Source of the DNA: Micromonospora sp. NBC_01813
GTDB lineage: Bacteria; Actinomycetota; Actinomycetes; Mycobacteriales; Micromonosporaceae
NCBI RefSeq assembly: GCF_035917335.1
Contig: NZ_CP109067.1
Location: 6,385,001-6,449,000, forward strand
Direction of reading: 5' to 3'
DNA length: 64,000 bases
In this document: positions 28,308-36,453 of the stretch, piece after piece
Numbering within the stretch: position 1 is the stretch's first letter
Layout of the letters: the number at the start of each line of letters is the position of its first letter
Made by a program: the position numbers and the translations under genes
Notes under the pieces: model-generated
What the model was told of the DNA's origin: nothing
Databases searched by the model: none
The model's input: the letters and a program-made list of their open reading frames with translations, nothing else

Positions 28308-30167
28308 TCAACCCCACCACTGCTGACCTGTCGGCTCGTTGGGGTGCGGTGGCCAGGTTGCCCCAAGGCGGATGGTGGTGGGCCGGCCGGGGTGGCGGGC
28401 GGCGAGGCGGCGTACCTCGGAGATGAAGCTGGATGTGTCGAGAGCGGGACCGGCCGACGCGAGCTGTTGGGGGACGGGGATCGGCCGGTCTGGGATCTTC
28501 GGGATGGTGGCGCGCAGCGCGCCGCTGAGGTAGCGCAGGCAGAGCGCGACGGCCTCGGGCAGGCTGGCGCAGGTCGGGGCCTGGTCGACGGCGACGGCGG
28601 CGGCTGGGCCGACGACCGCGACCTGCCAGCCTTCGCCTTGCGGCAGGTCCGGGCGGGCAAGATTGCGCCGGTGGTCGACCACGGTGACGTCGAGCGCGAG
28701 GCCGACGCCGACGACGATGCGGGCGAGGTCGTCCAGGCTTGGCCCGGCCCAGTCGTTGGCGCGGACCAGCAGCCGGGCAGCGTGGTGGGTGGCGACGACT
28801 TCGGCCAGAAAGGTGCCGACCGGGTCGCCGCCGTCGGGCGCAAGGTGACTGACGCCGTCGCGCAGGTGCTGCTCGACGACGGTTTCGCCGTCGAGGTCGG
28901 TCAGATCAACCGGCTGTACGCCGAACTCGGCGGCCAGCAGGCCGACCCGGTAGTGCTCGGGCAGCCGCCACCCGGTCGGGCCGCCGGGTGAGTCGGTGCC
29001 GATGAGCGTGGCCGCTGGCTGCGGGTCCTCCTGGTCGGGTCGCCAGTTGCGGTGCACGGTCCGGCCGCGCAGGTCGGTGACGGTGAGCACCGCGCCGCGC
29101 CGAATCTGGCGGGTGCCGTAACAGTCCACGCAGTACGGCGGATCGTTGGCGTCGCGGCAGCGGACGCAGGGGCGGGTGGGGATCGACTCGCCCCAGTAGT
29201 CAGGGGCGGGCGGCTCCCAACCGCGCCGGAACGCACCCGCCGTGTCACCCGGTCGCAGGCTGGTGTGCCACCACTGCCGGTTCCGCCAGATCGCCTGCGC
29301 GCCGCAGCGCGGCTCGGTGCCAGCGGGCTGCCCGGTGGCCGACAGTTGCTCGGTGACCGACGGTTGTTCGGCGTCGGCGTCGGCGACGATCCGACGTTCG
29401 AGCTGGTCGATGTCGTGCCCGCCGGGGTAGCCGGCCAGGCCGACCGTCGCCGGGCGCGGCGTGAGCGCAGCATCGGCGAGGAAGTACGCCGGGACGTCCG
29501 GGCCGGCGCTGTCCAGCCCGGACGCCGCTTGCTCGGCGGTGACGGTGGCGATCGCGGCGGGCAGGTCGGCGGCCCGCCGGTGCGGGTAGTCGGGCACCTG
29601 GCCGCCGGGCAGCTCGAAACGGATGTCCCAGGTCAGGCCGGCACCGGCTGTGGCACTGGCACTGGCTGCGGCTGTTGCCGGTCGGGCTTCGATCACCAGG
29701 TCGACGTGCAGTTGGTCGGCGAGCATGCAGAGCCGACCGAGCAGCCGGGCGTGCTCCGGTGGGGCGGGCTCGGTGCTGCGGCCGAGCAGGACCAGCCACG
29801 GGGCGGTTACCCGCTCGGCTATCGCGGCGGCTTCGAGCTGGTGTCGCTGCCCGACCGGCAGCTCAGGTTGCCACTGGCGGGGCAGGTTGATCCCGGCGGC
29901 GGGCAGCCGGCCGCGTTCGTCGGGGAAGTCCGGGTCGTGCAGCGTCGCGGCAGCGACCCCGGCCTGTGCGGCGAGGCCAGTGACGATCGGGCGAAACGGC
30001 AGCCACCAGCCGCCGTTCGGCGTCGGGACCGGCGTGAACCCGCCTGGCACGAGGCTGGTCGAGGCGATCTGCCCAGTGTCGAGGTTGCCGACGGTGAGCA
30101 CGATCTGTGCACGCCGCCGGCCGCTGCCGGTGCCGACGACGTGGATGCCGGCCGGCGTGCCGGTCAT
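28308..30167 (-). CDS. Uncharacterised 619-aa protein with Cys4 zinc motif
   Basis: I do not recognise a named family. The N-terminal ~260 residues are mixed alpha/beta, a variable Glu/Thr/Pro-rich stretch follows (about 262-290), then C334-x2-C337-x8-C346-x2-C349, a rubredoxin/DnaJ-like zinc knuckle ending CYGTRQI, and a C-terminal alpha/beta domain (about 355-619). There is no signal peptide or membrane helix. Its ATG overlaps the stop of the DivIVA-domain gene (ATGA), and two smaller genes precede that. It is the last gene of a four-gene unit whose job is unknown. Confidence 0.85.
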   Translation of the reverse strand: MTGTPAGIHVVGTGSGRRRAQIVLTVGNLDTGQIASTSLVPGGFTPVPTPNGGWWLPFRPIVTGLAAQAGVAAATLHDPDFPDERGRLPAAGINLPRQWQPELPVGQRHQLEAAAIAERVTAPWLVLLGRSTEPAPPEHARLLGRLCMLADQLHVDLVIEARPATAAASASATAGAGLTWDIRFELPGGQVPDYPHRRAADLPAAIATVTAEQAASGLDSAGPDVPAYFLADAALTPRPATVGLAGYPGGHDIDQLERRIVADADAEQPSVTEQLSATGQPAGTEPRCGAQAIWRNRQWWHTSLRPGDTAGAFRRGWEPPAPDYWGESIPTRPCVRCRDANDPPYCVDCYGTRQIRRGAVLTVTDLRGRTVHRNWRPDQEDPQPAATLIGTDSPGGPTGWRLPEHYRVGLLAAEFGVQPVDLTDLDGETVVEQHLRDGVSHLAPDGGDPVGTFLAEVVATHHAARLLVRANDWAGPSLDDLARIVVGVGLALDVTVVDHRRNLARPDLPQGEGWQVAVVGPAAAVAVDQAPTCASLPEAVALCLRYLSGALRATIPKIPDRPIPVPQQLASAGPALDTSSFISEVRRLAARHPGRPTTIRLGATWPPHPNEPTGQQWWG

Positions 30168-30559
30168 GCCGGCATCATTCCGGCCTGGAACTGCTGCGAC
30201 TGCCAGTCGCGCAGCGCCTGCTTGATGCGATCGTTCTCATCCTGAGTGGCGGCCAACTCGGCGCGCAGCGCGGTCAACTCGTCGGCGACCACGTGCAGGA
30301 AGGCGCGTACCTCCGTCGGGTCGCAACCGCGCCGGGTGCGGTCGTGGAACTGGCGGTCGCGGACCAGGCCGGGGCTGATCGACGGCCGTACGGCGGTGCC
30401 GTAGTAGGCGCCGGCGTTGCGGCTGCGGCGCAGCGGCAGACGCGACCCGGCACCGGGTCGGGCCGGCGGCCGGGACTGCCGCCGGGACTGCTCGGCGAGC
30501 AACCGCCGCTGCCGCCGGCTGCGCACGGGTACGCGGAACAGGTCGAAGAATCTGCGCAC
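30164..30559 (-). CDS. DivIVA-domain-like small protein
   Basis: 131 aa from GTG 30559, with AGGAAGGG upstream. The N-terminal 50 residues are very basic (runs of Arg). Residues about 75-125 (LVRDRQFHDRTRRGCDPTEVRAFLHVVADELTALR) match the membrane-curvature-sensing DivIVA N-terminal pattern, followed by a short coiled coil. It is much shorter than polar-growth DivIVA/Wag31. It overlaps the downstream 619-aa gene by 4 bp. A scaffold or localisation role for its neighbour is possible but unproven. Confidence 0.75.
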   Translation of the reverse strand: MRRFFDLFRVPVRSRRQRRLLAEQSRRQSRPPARPGAGSRLPLRRSRNAGAYYGTAVRPSISPGLVRDRQFHDRTRRGCDPTEVRAFLHVVADELTALRAELAATQDENDRIKQALRDWQSQQFQAGMMPA

Positions 30560-30618
30560 GGTAGAACCGCCCTTCCTCAGGTCACGGATTGCGTTCACGT
30601 TGTCGGGTTGCTTGCTCG

Positions 30619-30873
30619 TCAGGTGCTTTTCGTGGTGCGCGCCCAGCGGAGACCGGCTCGCTGGACGAAGATTTCGCGCCGCTCGCGGGCCTGGCCGTCG
30701 GGGCCCAACACGTAGCCGGCGAGCCACACCCAGCCCTGGTACGTCCAGCCCTGGTCCACTGTCGTCACCCGGAACACGAAGCCATTGCCGGCCCGGAACT
30801 GGACACTCGCTCGGCTATCGATGATCAATTCGTCGCCGGGGCGGGGATCTGTCGGGGATCGGTCGGCCGGCAC
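30619..30873 (-). CDS. Hypothetical protein, 84 aa
   Basis: GTG 30873 lies one base after the stop of the 42-aa membrane peptide gene, so translation is coupled. The product (PGDELIIDSRASVQFRAGNG, GWTYQGWVWLAGYVL, REIFVQRAGLR) looks like a compact all-beta domain with many Trp/Tyr residues. I do not recognise a family. It is followed after 59 bp by the DivIVA-domain gene. Confidence 0.7.
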   Translation of the reverse strand: MPADRSPTDPRPGDELIIDSRASVQFRAGNGFVFRVTTVDQGWTYQGWVWLAGYVLGPDGQARERREIFVQRAGLRWARTTKST

Positions 30874-30874
30874 G

Positions 30875-31003
30875 TTACCGATCGGCCGCCGGCACCGTCA
30901 GCCGCCCGCGTTCGGGACACCAGCGTGATTTGATCTTGAAACTGAACAGTCCAACGAAGAAGCCGAGCAGGGCTGCCACAGTCAGTGCACCAAACGCCAC
31001 CAT
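30875..31003 (-). CDS. Small membrane protein, 42 aa
   Basis: ATG 31003 has GGAGG at ideal spacing. The 42 residues start MVAFGALTVAALLGFFVGLF, a single membrane helix, followed by a basic cytoplasmic or external tail SFKIKSRWCPERGRLTV and TAA at 30875. It is too short for routine gene calling, but the ribosome binding site, the helix and the one-base junction with the next gene make it convincing. It is the first gene of the four-gene unit. Confidence 0.78.
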   Translation of the reverse strand: MVAFGALTVAALLGFFVGLFSFKIKSRWCPERGRLTVPAADR

Positions 31004-31216
31004 GATCAACCTCCTACGTTGGACTGGATGGTGAAGTAGGTCGTTGTTGTGGAGCAGGTGTCAGGTCGGCTAGTGGCGTGGCTCATGTTGATCATCTGGT
31101 TCCCTTTCTGGGGAGCCGTCAAGTCGCATCCCTCGACATCCACCCTGGACTGGGCCCGACTTGCGGCGGAAGATAGTGGGCAGCAAGTGGCGTCAGGCGA
31201 ACGGGAGCGTTGACTA

Positions 31217-32005
31217 GTGGCGAACCAGTATGCGAACGAACTTCAGGAGCTACTCAAGCAAGCGCGCCAGTCGCGCGGGATGTCCCAGGACGCCGTTGGT
31301 GCGGAAGTCCACTTGAGTGGTTCTCAGATCGGCAACTATGAGAACGGCAAGGCGATCCCCCCGGACGACATCGCGATGCTTCTCGATGCGGTGTACGGCA
31401 CCGGGAAGCAAATCCGGGAGGCAGCTGAGGAAGCTCGGGGCGAGACTGTGCCGCCCTGGCTCCGCCCATGGGCCGACAACGAGGAGCGCTCCACTCTGCT
31501 CCGTACGTTCCAACCAAACCTCGTGCCGGGCCTCCTGCAAACCGAGGCGTACGCCAGGATGGTCCTTACCGCTGGTCTCCACTCAGAGGCAGAGGTCGAG
31601 GAGATGACTCGGGACCGGCTGGCGCGGCAGGCCGCGACGCTCGAACGGCCAGACCCGGTGATGATCTCGGCGATCGTCTGTGAACCGGTGTTACGGACCG
31701 GCGACCCAGCGGTCATGAAAGCTCAGCTTGAGCACCTGGTCGACCTTAGCCACCGCCCGACCGTTCATGTTTGGGTCATCCCGACGCGTGCGGGCGTGCA
31801 CGTCGGACACTCCGGCTCGTTCGTGATCGCGACCTTGATCAACGGAACCAGGATCGGCTACCTGGACGATCAACTCGAAGGACGACTGGCGTCGAGCGCC
31901 AGCAAACTAGCTACGCTGGAACGACGGTGGGAGTCTGTGAACGACCTGGCCTTACCTGGTCAGGAGTCGCGAGACCTGATGCTAAGGGTGATCGATGAGT
32001 ACTGA
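31217..32005 (+). CDS. XRE-family regulator with DUF5753 domain
   Basis: 262 aa. An N-terminal XRE HTH (about 8-65, LLKQARQSRGMSQDAVGAEVHLSGSQIGNYENGK) is followed by DUF5753 (about 85-260). This combination is abundant in actinomycetes and is nearly always paired with a DUF397 gene, as here (11-bp overlap). BldB/AbaA/WhiJ-like systems of this type regulate development or antibiotics, and some behave like toxin-antitoxin pairs. GTG 31217 follows GGGAG. It is divergent from the four-gene unknown cluster (213-bp gap), which it may regulate. Confidence 0.93.
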   Translation: MANQYANELQELLKQARQSRGMSQDAVGAEVHLSGSQIGNYENGKAIPPDDIAMLLDAVYGTGKQIREAAEEARGETVPPWLRPWADNEERSTLLRTFQPNLVPGLLQTEAYARMVLTAGLHSEAEVEEMTRDRLARQAATLERPDPVMISAIVCEPVLRTGDPAVMKAQLEHLVDLSHRPTVHVWVIPTRAGVHVGHSGSFVIATLINGTRIGYLDDQLEGRLASSASKLATLERRWESVNDLALPGQESRDLMLRVIDEY

Positions 32006-32186
32006 GCACACGCCGCAGTGGCGCAAGTCCAGCCGTAGCAGCAACGGTGGAGACACCTGTGTCGAGGTTGCGGACAACGTCCCAGGCCGGGTGTATGTCC
32101 GTGACACCAAGGACCGCGAGGCAGGGACCCTGACTTTCGAGCCGGCAGCCTGGTCGGCGTTCGTCGAACTGGCGAAGTCCCGCTGA
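31995..32186 (+). CDS. DUF397 protein, partner of the XRE regulator
   Basis: 63 aa, full-length DUF397: WRKSSRSSNGGDTCVEVADNVPG, VRDTKDREAGTLTFEPAAWSAFVE. The ATG lies within the 3' end of the XRE gene, so production is coupled. DUF397 proteins are thought to bind and modulate their adjacent XRE/DUF5753 protein. Confidence 0.93.
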   Translation: MSTEHTPQWRKSSRSSNGGDTCVEVADNVPGRVYVRDTKDREAGTLTFEPAAWSAFVELAKSR

Positions 32187-32326
32187 CCCTCCTACCAGCC
32201 GAAGCGACCCCGCGCCGAAGGGTGGCGCGGGGTCGCCGAGCGGCTGAGGCGTCGATGGTGCGACCGTACTCTCGCGACTCGCTCGCAGGCGTCCAGGCTT
32301 TCAAGCGCGTGAAGGAGTGCCATCTA

Positions 32327-32551
32327 GTGCCCAGTAGTCGTGACGCGCTCTCCCCAGAGGTTCTGGCCACCGCGCAGTACCGAAAATCAACCCGATCAGA
32401 CAGCACAGGCTCATGCGTCGAAGTCGCCACGAACCTTCCCGACGTCGTGCTCGTACGCGACAGCAAGGACCCCGCCGGCCCTTCCCTGAGCTTCGGCCCC
32501 CACAGCTGGACATCCTTCGTTAGCACCCGCAAGACAGGGGACCCTCGCTGA
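32327..32551 (+). CDS. Second DUF397 protein
   Basis: 74 aa from GTG 32327, with AAGGAG nine bases upstream; the longer frame to 32222 has no such site. It keeps the DUF397 core (YRKSTRSDSTGSCVEVATNLPDVVLVRDSKD, LSFGPHSWTSF) but is divergent from its neighbour. It has no XRE gene of its own and lies 53 bp before an IS1380 remnant, so a partner may have been lost, or it is a duplicate serving the same regulator. Confidence 0.85.
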   Translation: MPSSRDALSPEVLATAQYRKSTRSDSTGSCVEVATNLPDVVLVRDSKDPAGPSLSFGPHSWTSFVSTRKTGDPR

Positions 32552-32604
32552 CCCGGCCACCCGAGACATTCGGAGCAGGAGGGTCCTGTCGGGAGTGTCA
32601 CGCT

Positions 32605-33120
32605 GCGCAGATCGCCGAAACCACGTACACCGCGTTCGCCGGCACCCGACACGAGGCGACCGCCCGGCTGATCGTGCGCCGCGTCCGCCGTGACGACCCG
32701 CAACAGATCCCCGGCCAGGACGAACTCCTGCCGACCTACCGGTACCACGCCGTGTTCACCGACAGCCCGTACACCCTCGTACAGGCCGAAGCCCAGCACC
32801 GGCAACACGCGATCATCGAGCAGGTCAACGCCGACCTGATCGCCGGGCCCCTGGCCCACCTGCCCTCCGGACACTTCAGCGCCAACGACGCCTGGCTGAC
32901 CTGCGCCGCGATCACGCACAACCTCACCCGCGCCGCCGGACACCTCGCCGCGGGCACCTGGTCGACCGCCAGACCCGCCACCATCCGGACCCGGATCATC
33001 ACCGTCGCAGCCCGCCTCGCCCACCGGGCCCGCACCATCCACCTACACCTGCCCGAGTACTGGCCCTGGCAGGCGGCGTTCGACAACCTGTTCACCGCCG
33101 TCCAACCGGCACCCGGCTGA
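32605..33120 (+). pseudogene. IS1380-family transposase, 3' remnant
   Basis: A continuous frame without an initiating start encodes the C-terminal third of an IS1380-type DDE transposase: TARLIVRRVRRDDP, ELLPTYRYHAVFTDSP, AEAQHRQHAIIEQVNADL, SANDAWLTCAAITHNLTRAAG and EYWPWQAAFDNLF. The N-terminal DDE region is missing, so it cannot transpose. It marks an old insertion boundary next to the XRE/DUF397 genes. Confidence 0.85.
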
Positions 33121-33450
33121 CCACACCCCACCAGCAGAAACCAGGCGGCCCGACCACAGGCCACAATCCCGTTCCACCCCGAACCCTCACCCTCGGAGCA
33201 AGCCGATCACGTGATCGGCGACTCCCTCACGCCCGCCGCACCACCCAACACAGAAATGATCAACCAACATTCAGCGGCAACCGCGTCGGTGGTGTCAACG
33301 ACATTTGAAATTTTTCACGCGTCGTCGACAGGTGGATCGAGGCTGAGCCCTCCACTCGACGGCGTACCGTGACTTGGGAGACTGACGTGGGCTCATGGCA
33401 GACCTGGTCAAGGCCGGAAGCCTCCTATCGAGTCCGCCTTGCAGCGGCTG
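33121..33450. other. Intergenic region after the IS remnant
   Basis: No gene is evident in these 330 bp. A perfect 18-bp palindrome (GCCGATCAC/GTGATCGGC, 33202-33219) and an AT-richer stretch (about 33250-33325, including ATTTGAAATTTTTCA) stand out. It probably includes the right end of the IS1380 relic, but I cannot define its terminal repeat without a full copy. Confidence 0.4.
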
Positions 33451-34395
33451 TCACGGGCTTGACGTGGTGGCGGTGCCGGCTGCGTACTCAGAGAAGATCT
33501 CTCCCAGGACGCGCTGGGCGCTGGCGTGCTCTTCCGCGTACTCGGGATCTTCGAAGGTGTTGGAGCACGTAGCGAGCGTCTTCCAGAGGGCCCAGCCACG
33601 TCCGCGCGCCCACGTCGCATCATCCACCGATAGCCGCTCGCGGAATGCCTGCCGGCCGTCGGCGGTCAGCAAGGTCCAAGCGATCGTCAGATCGCAGGCC
33701 GGATCGCCGACGCCGCAGGTCCCGAAGTCAATGACGGCCACCAGCTGCCCGTCAGCGACCAGAAGGTTCCCGGCGGCGATGTCCCCGTGGAACCAGCGGT
33801 CCACCCCGTCCCAGCGGGCACCGAGCGCACTCGCCCAGATCTCGCGGACCAGCTCGGCATCCACGCGGTCGGCCAGCTCCGCGAGCGCGCACTCAACCGT
33901 CATGTCGTACGTACGCAGAGTGCCACCCCGGAACCAGTTGTGGACACCCGGCTGCGGACCGCCAGCGGTCTCGACCCCCTGCAGGGCCGCTAGGAACTCA
34001 GCCAGGTCGAGCGCGAACCGCACCGGGTCGGCGATCCGGTCCGGGCGCGCTGGCGCGCCGTCGAGCCATTGGTAGATCGACCATGGGTAGGGGTAGCCGG
34101 CTCCGGGCTCGCCCTTCGCCAGCGGGGTGGGGACCGGTAGCGGTGACCGGGTGGCGAGCGTCGGGAGCCACCGATGCTCCTTGTCGACCGCGAGGGCGTA
34201 CTCCGCGGCGCTCGGCAGGCGTACGGACATCTCGGGGCCGAGGTGGAACGTCCAGTTGTCCCAGCCGCTGTTGGCCACGGGCTCAACCGGGAGGTCGGCC
34301 CACTGCGGGAACTGGGCGGCGACGAGTCGACGCACCTGCTCCACGTCGGCGGCAATGCGCTGCGGCGGGGGACCGAGATCCGGAATGTCACTCAC
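33451..34395 (-). CDS. Aminoglycoside-phosphotransferase-like kinase
   Basis: 314 aa from GTG 34395. The APH/ChoK-type kinase fold shows the catalytic loop HGDIAAGNLL with Asp as base and Asn as metal ligand, and the metal-binding IDFGTCGVGDPACDL. The N-lobe has NSGWDNWTFHLG as nucleotide loop. Members phosphorylate hydroxyls of antibiotics or small metabolites, and sequence alone does not give the substrate; this group is widespread in actinomycetes without proven resistance. It stands alone with flanking gaps over 300 bp on both sides. No strong ribosome binding site was seen. Confidence 0.9.
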   Translation of the reverse strand: MSDIPDLGPPPQRIAADVEQVRRLVAAQFPQWADLPVEPVANSGWDNWTFHLGPEMSVRLPSAAEYALAVDKEHRWLPTLATRSPLPVPTPLAKGEPGAGYPYPWSIYQWLDGAPARPDRIADPVRFALDLAEFLAALQGVETAGGPQPGVHNWFRGGTLRTYDMTVECALAELADRVDAELVREIWASALGARWDGVDRWFHGDIAAGNLLVADGQLVAVIDFGTCGVGDPACDLTIAWTLLTADGRQAFRERLSVDDATWARGRGWALWKTLATCSNTFEDPEYAEEHASAQRVLGEIFSEYAAGTATTSSP

Positions 34396-34722
34396 CGAGC
34401 CATCTTTGCCTGACCAACCAAGCGGCAGCGTGCCGCAGCGGATTCGGTCACCGCTGCTCGTTGATCGATCCGGGCCTGCGCCCTGCCAGGTACACCAACA
34501 CGAGGGTGCAAAAGTGCGTGACGCGCAAGAATGCGGGTCACGCACTCTTGACTGTTGTGATTGAACAGTGTGCGGTCCTAGACACCGGGCGGGCTCTCCG
34601 CCCCTACCAGCTAGCGGACCGCGCCTACCCGCGCCGACGTGGCAACCGTGCAGACCACCGAGGTGAACACCTGGACCGGCCCGACCACTGCCTACTGCCT
34701 GACCTGTCCAGGGCAACGCGGG
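34396..34722. other. Intergenic region with inverted repeats
   Basis: No convincing gene in 327 bp. A 10-bp perfect inverted repeat AGTGCGTGAC (34513-34522) / GTCACGCACT (34537-34546), preceded on the plus strand by GCAAA (which reads as a short T-run on the minus strand), may be a terminator or an operator for the kinase gene. A second hairpin, GGGCGG (34587-34592) / CCGCCC (34598-34603), may end the TetR gene transcript. Confidence 0.45.
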
Positions 34723-35385
34723 TCAGCGCGGGAGTACGCCCAGGAGGGTTGCGGTCAGGGCCAGCTTCAAGGAGTCCTTCAGCTCCAGGTGGAAGTGGGC
34801 CAGGTCGGGCTCGGCCTGGTAGGCCGCCTGCAGGCTGGGTGGGGGGGTGCTGTAGGCCGACAGCGCGCCGGCCATGACCATGGTTTGCAGGCTGAACAGG
34901 GTTGCGTTCTCGCCCAGCTCCGGCAGGTACTGCTGGATCAGGGCGGTCATGGTTGCCAGGCGGTCCAGGGAGGCGCGCTTGTAGCGTGCCACGACCTCGA
35001 CGGAGACGTTGTGTTCCAGGACGCTGCCCTGCGCGCCGAAGAGGTCGCACAGTACCACTCGGGCGGAGAGTGAGCGGCTGAGGATCTCGGCCACCGCTGC
35101 CGCTCGCTCCGCCATGGGGAGATTTTCGTCGACTCCGGCGGCCAACTCGCCTGCAAGTTCCGTCAGCCACTCCTGGAGGAAGTGGTCCAGCAGTTCCAGC
35201 AGCACCGCCTCGCGAGACTCGAAGTAGCGCAGCACGTTGGGCTTCGCCAGGCCTACCCGGCGGCTGAGCTCGTTCAGGGTGACTGCGGCCACGGGCATCT
35301 CGTCGAGCATCGCCGACGCCATGTCGAGGATCGCCCGTCGGCGGATCTCCCGCTGCTCTTCGGTTCGTGCCCGCTGGAAAGTCAC
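34723..35385 (-). CDS. TetR family repressor of the adjacent SDR
   Basis: 220 aa. HTH near residues 15-60 (RRRAILDMASAMLDEMPVAAVTLNELSRRVGLAKPNVLRYFESRE) and a TetR_C ligand domain. It starts at GTG 35385 and is divergent from an SDR gene, with a long palindrome between the two. The usual arrangement of a TetR repressor with its target enzyme suggests that the SDR substrate or product is the inducer. Confidence 0.92.
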   Translation of the reverse strand: MTFQRARTEEQREIRRRAILDMASAMLDEMPVAAVTLNELSRRVGLAKPNVLRYFESREAVLLELLDHFLQEWLTELAGELAAGVDENLPMAERAAAVAEILSRSLSARVVLCDLFGAQGSVLEHNVSVEVVARYKRASLDRLATMTALIQQYLPELGENATLFSLQTMVMAGALSAYSTPPPSLQAAYQAEPDLAHFHLELKDSLKLALTATLLGVLPR

Positions 35386-35402
35386 GATCGCCAGCGTAAC
35401 TT

Positions 35403-35475
35403 AAGTACCTGCGGTACGTTGACAACGTACCGTGAGTACTTTAACGTCATCGGCACAAGATACCTTCGGTACGTT
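35403..35475. promoter_or_regulatory. Composite TetR operator upstream of the SDR
   Basis: A 39-bp near-perfect palindrome (35403-35441): inner arms CGGTACGTT (35412-35420) and AACGTACCG (35424-35432) around GAC, and outer arms AAGTAC (35403-35408) and GTACTT (35436-35441) across three unpaired bases on each side. A third half-site CGGTACGTT occurs at 35467-35475, 20 bp before the SDR start, so extended occupancy is possible. Confidence 0.88.
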
Positions 35476-35494
35476 AGCGAGTTGGGAGCCTGAC

Positions 35495-36430
35495 ATGGGC
35501 GAGAAGTGGACCACGGCGAACATTCCAGACCAGCACGGGCGGGTGGCCGTCGTGACCGGGGCCAACACCGGACTGGGGTACGAAACCGCCAAGGCGCTCG
35601 CCGAGCGCGGGGCGTCCGTGGTGCTCGCCGTACGCAACGTCGAGAAAGGCGAGCGGGCCGCGGCCGGCATGACCGGCGACGTGACCGTGCAGGCGCTGGA
35701 CCTGACCTCGCTCGACTCCGTCCGGACCGCGGCGGCGGCGCTGCGGTCCCGGCTCGACCGAATCGACCTGCTGATCAACAACGCCGGAGTGATGTACACC
35801 CCGAAGCAGACCACCCGGGACGGCTTCGAGATGCAGTTCGGCACCAACCACCTCGGCCACTTCGCGCTCACCGGGCTGCTGCTGGACCTGATGCTGCCGG
35901 TGCCCGACTCACGCGTCGTGACGGTCAGCAGCACCGGCCACCGCATCCGGGCCGCGATCCACTTCGACGACCTGCAGTGGGAGCGGTCGTACAGCCGGGT
36001 CGCCGCCTATGGTCAGTCCAAGCTGGCCAACCTGATGTTCACGTACGAGCTGCAGCGCCGGCTCGCCACGCACGGCACCACCGTCGCGGCGGCCGCACAC
36101 CCGGGCATGTCCAGCACCGAACTCGCCCGCAACACCCCTGCGGCCCTTCGGCTTCCGCTCACCTGGCTCGCGCCGCTGATCACCCAGACGCCGGCGATGG
36201 GCGCGCTGCCGACCCTGCGCGCCGCCACCGACCCCGCCGTGCTCGGCGGCCAGTACTACGGCCCCGGCGGACGCAACGAGGTCATGGGCCACCCCCGGCT
36301 CGTCACCTCCAGCCCGGAGTCGTACGAGGCAGCCGTCCAGCAGCGGCTGTGGGCCGTCTCCGAAGACCTCACCGGGGTGAAGTTCCCCGTCGACAGCCGT
36401 GCCACGGGGCCCCTGTTGGACGCCGGCTGA
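35495..36430 (+). CDS. Short-chain dehydrogenase (retinol-dehydrogenase-like SDR)
   Basis: 311 aa. TGANTGLG nucleotide motif, NNAGVMYTP, catalytic Ser in VTVSSTGH and YGQSK. The length and the FGTNHLGHFALTGLLL segment match the WWOX/retinol-dehydrogenase-like SDR subgroup. ATG 35495 has GGGAG seven bases upstream; the longer frame begins inside the operator. It is probably induced when the divergent TetR protein is released. Confidence 0.93.
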   Translation: MGEKWTTANIPDQHGRVAVVTGANTGLGYETAKALAERGASVVLAVRNVEKGERAAAGMTGDVTVQALDLTSLDSVRTAAAALRSRLDRIDLLINNAGVMYTPKQTTRDGFEMQFGTNHLGHFALTGLLLDLMLPVPDSRVVTVSSTGHRIRAAIHFDDLQWERSYSRVAAYGQSKLANLMFTYELQRRLATHGTTVAAAAHPGMSSTELARNTPAALRLPLTWLAPLITQTPAMGALPTLRAATDPAVLGGQYYGPGGRNEVMGHPRLVTSSPESYEAAVQQRLWAVSEDLTGVKFPVDSRATGPLLDAG

Positions 36431-36453
36431 GCTCGGGTTTCTGCGGCCGGTTT

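Noticed and set aside
33202-33219. Perfect palindrome GCCGATCAC/GTGATCGGC as an attachment site
   Set aside because: No second copy was found in the window, and no integrase or tRNA gene is near.
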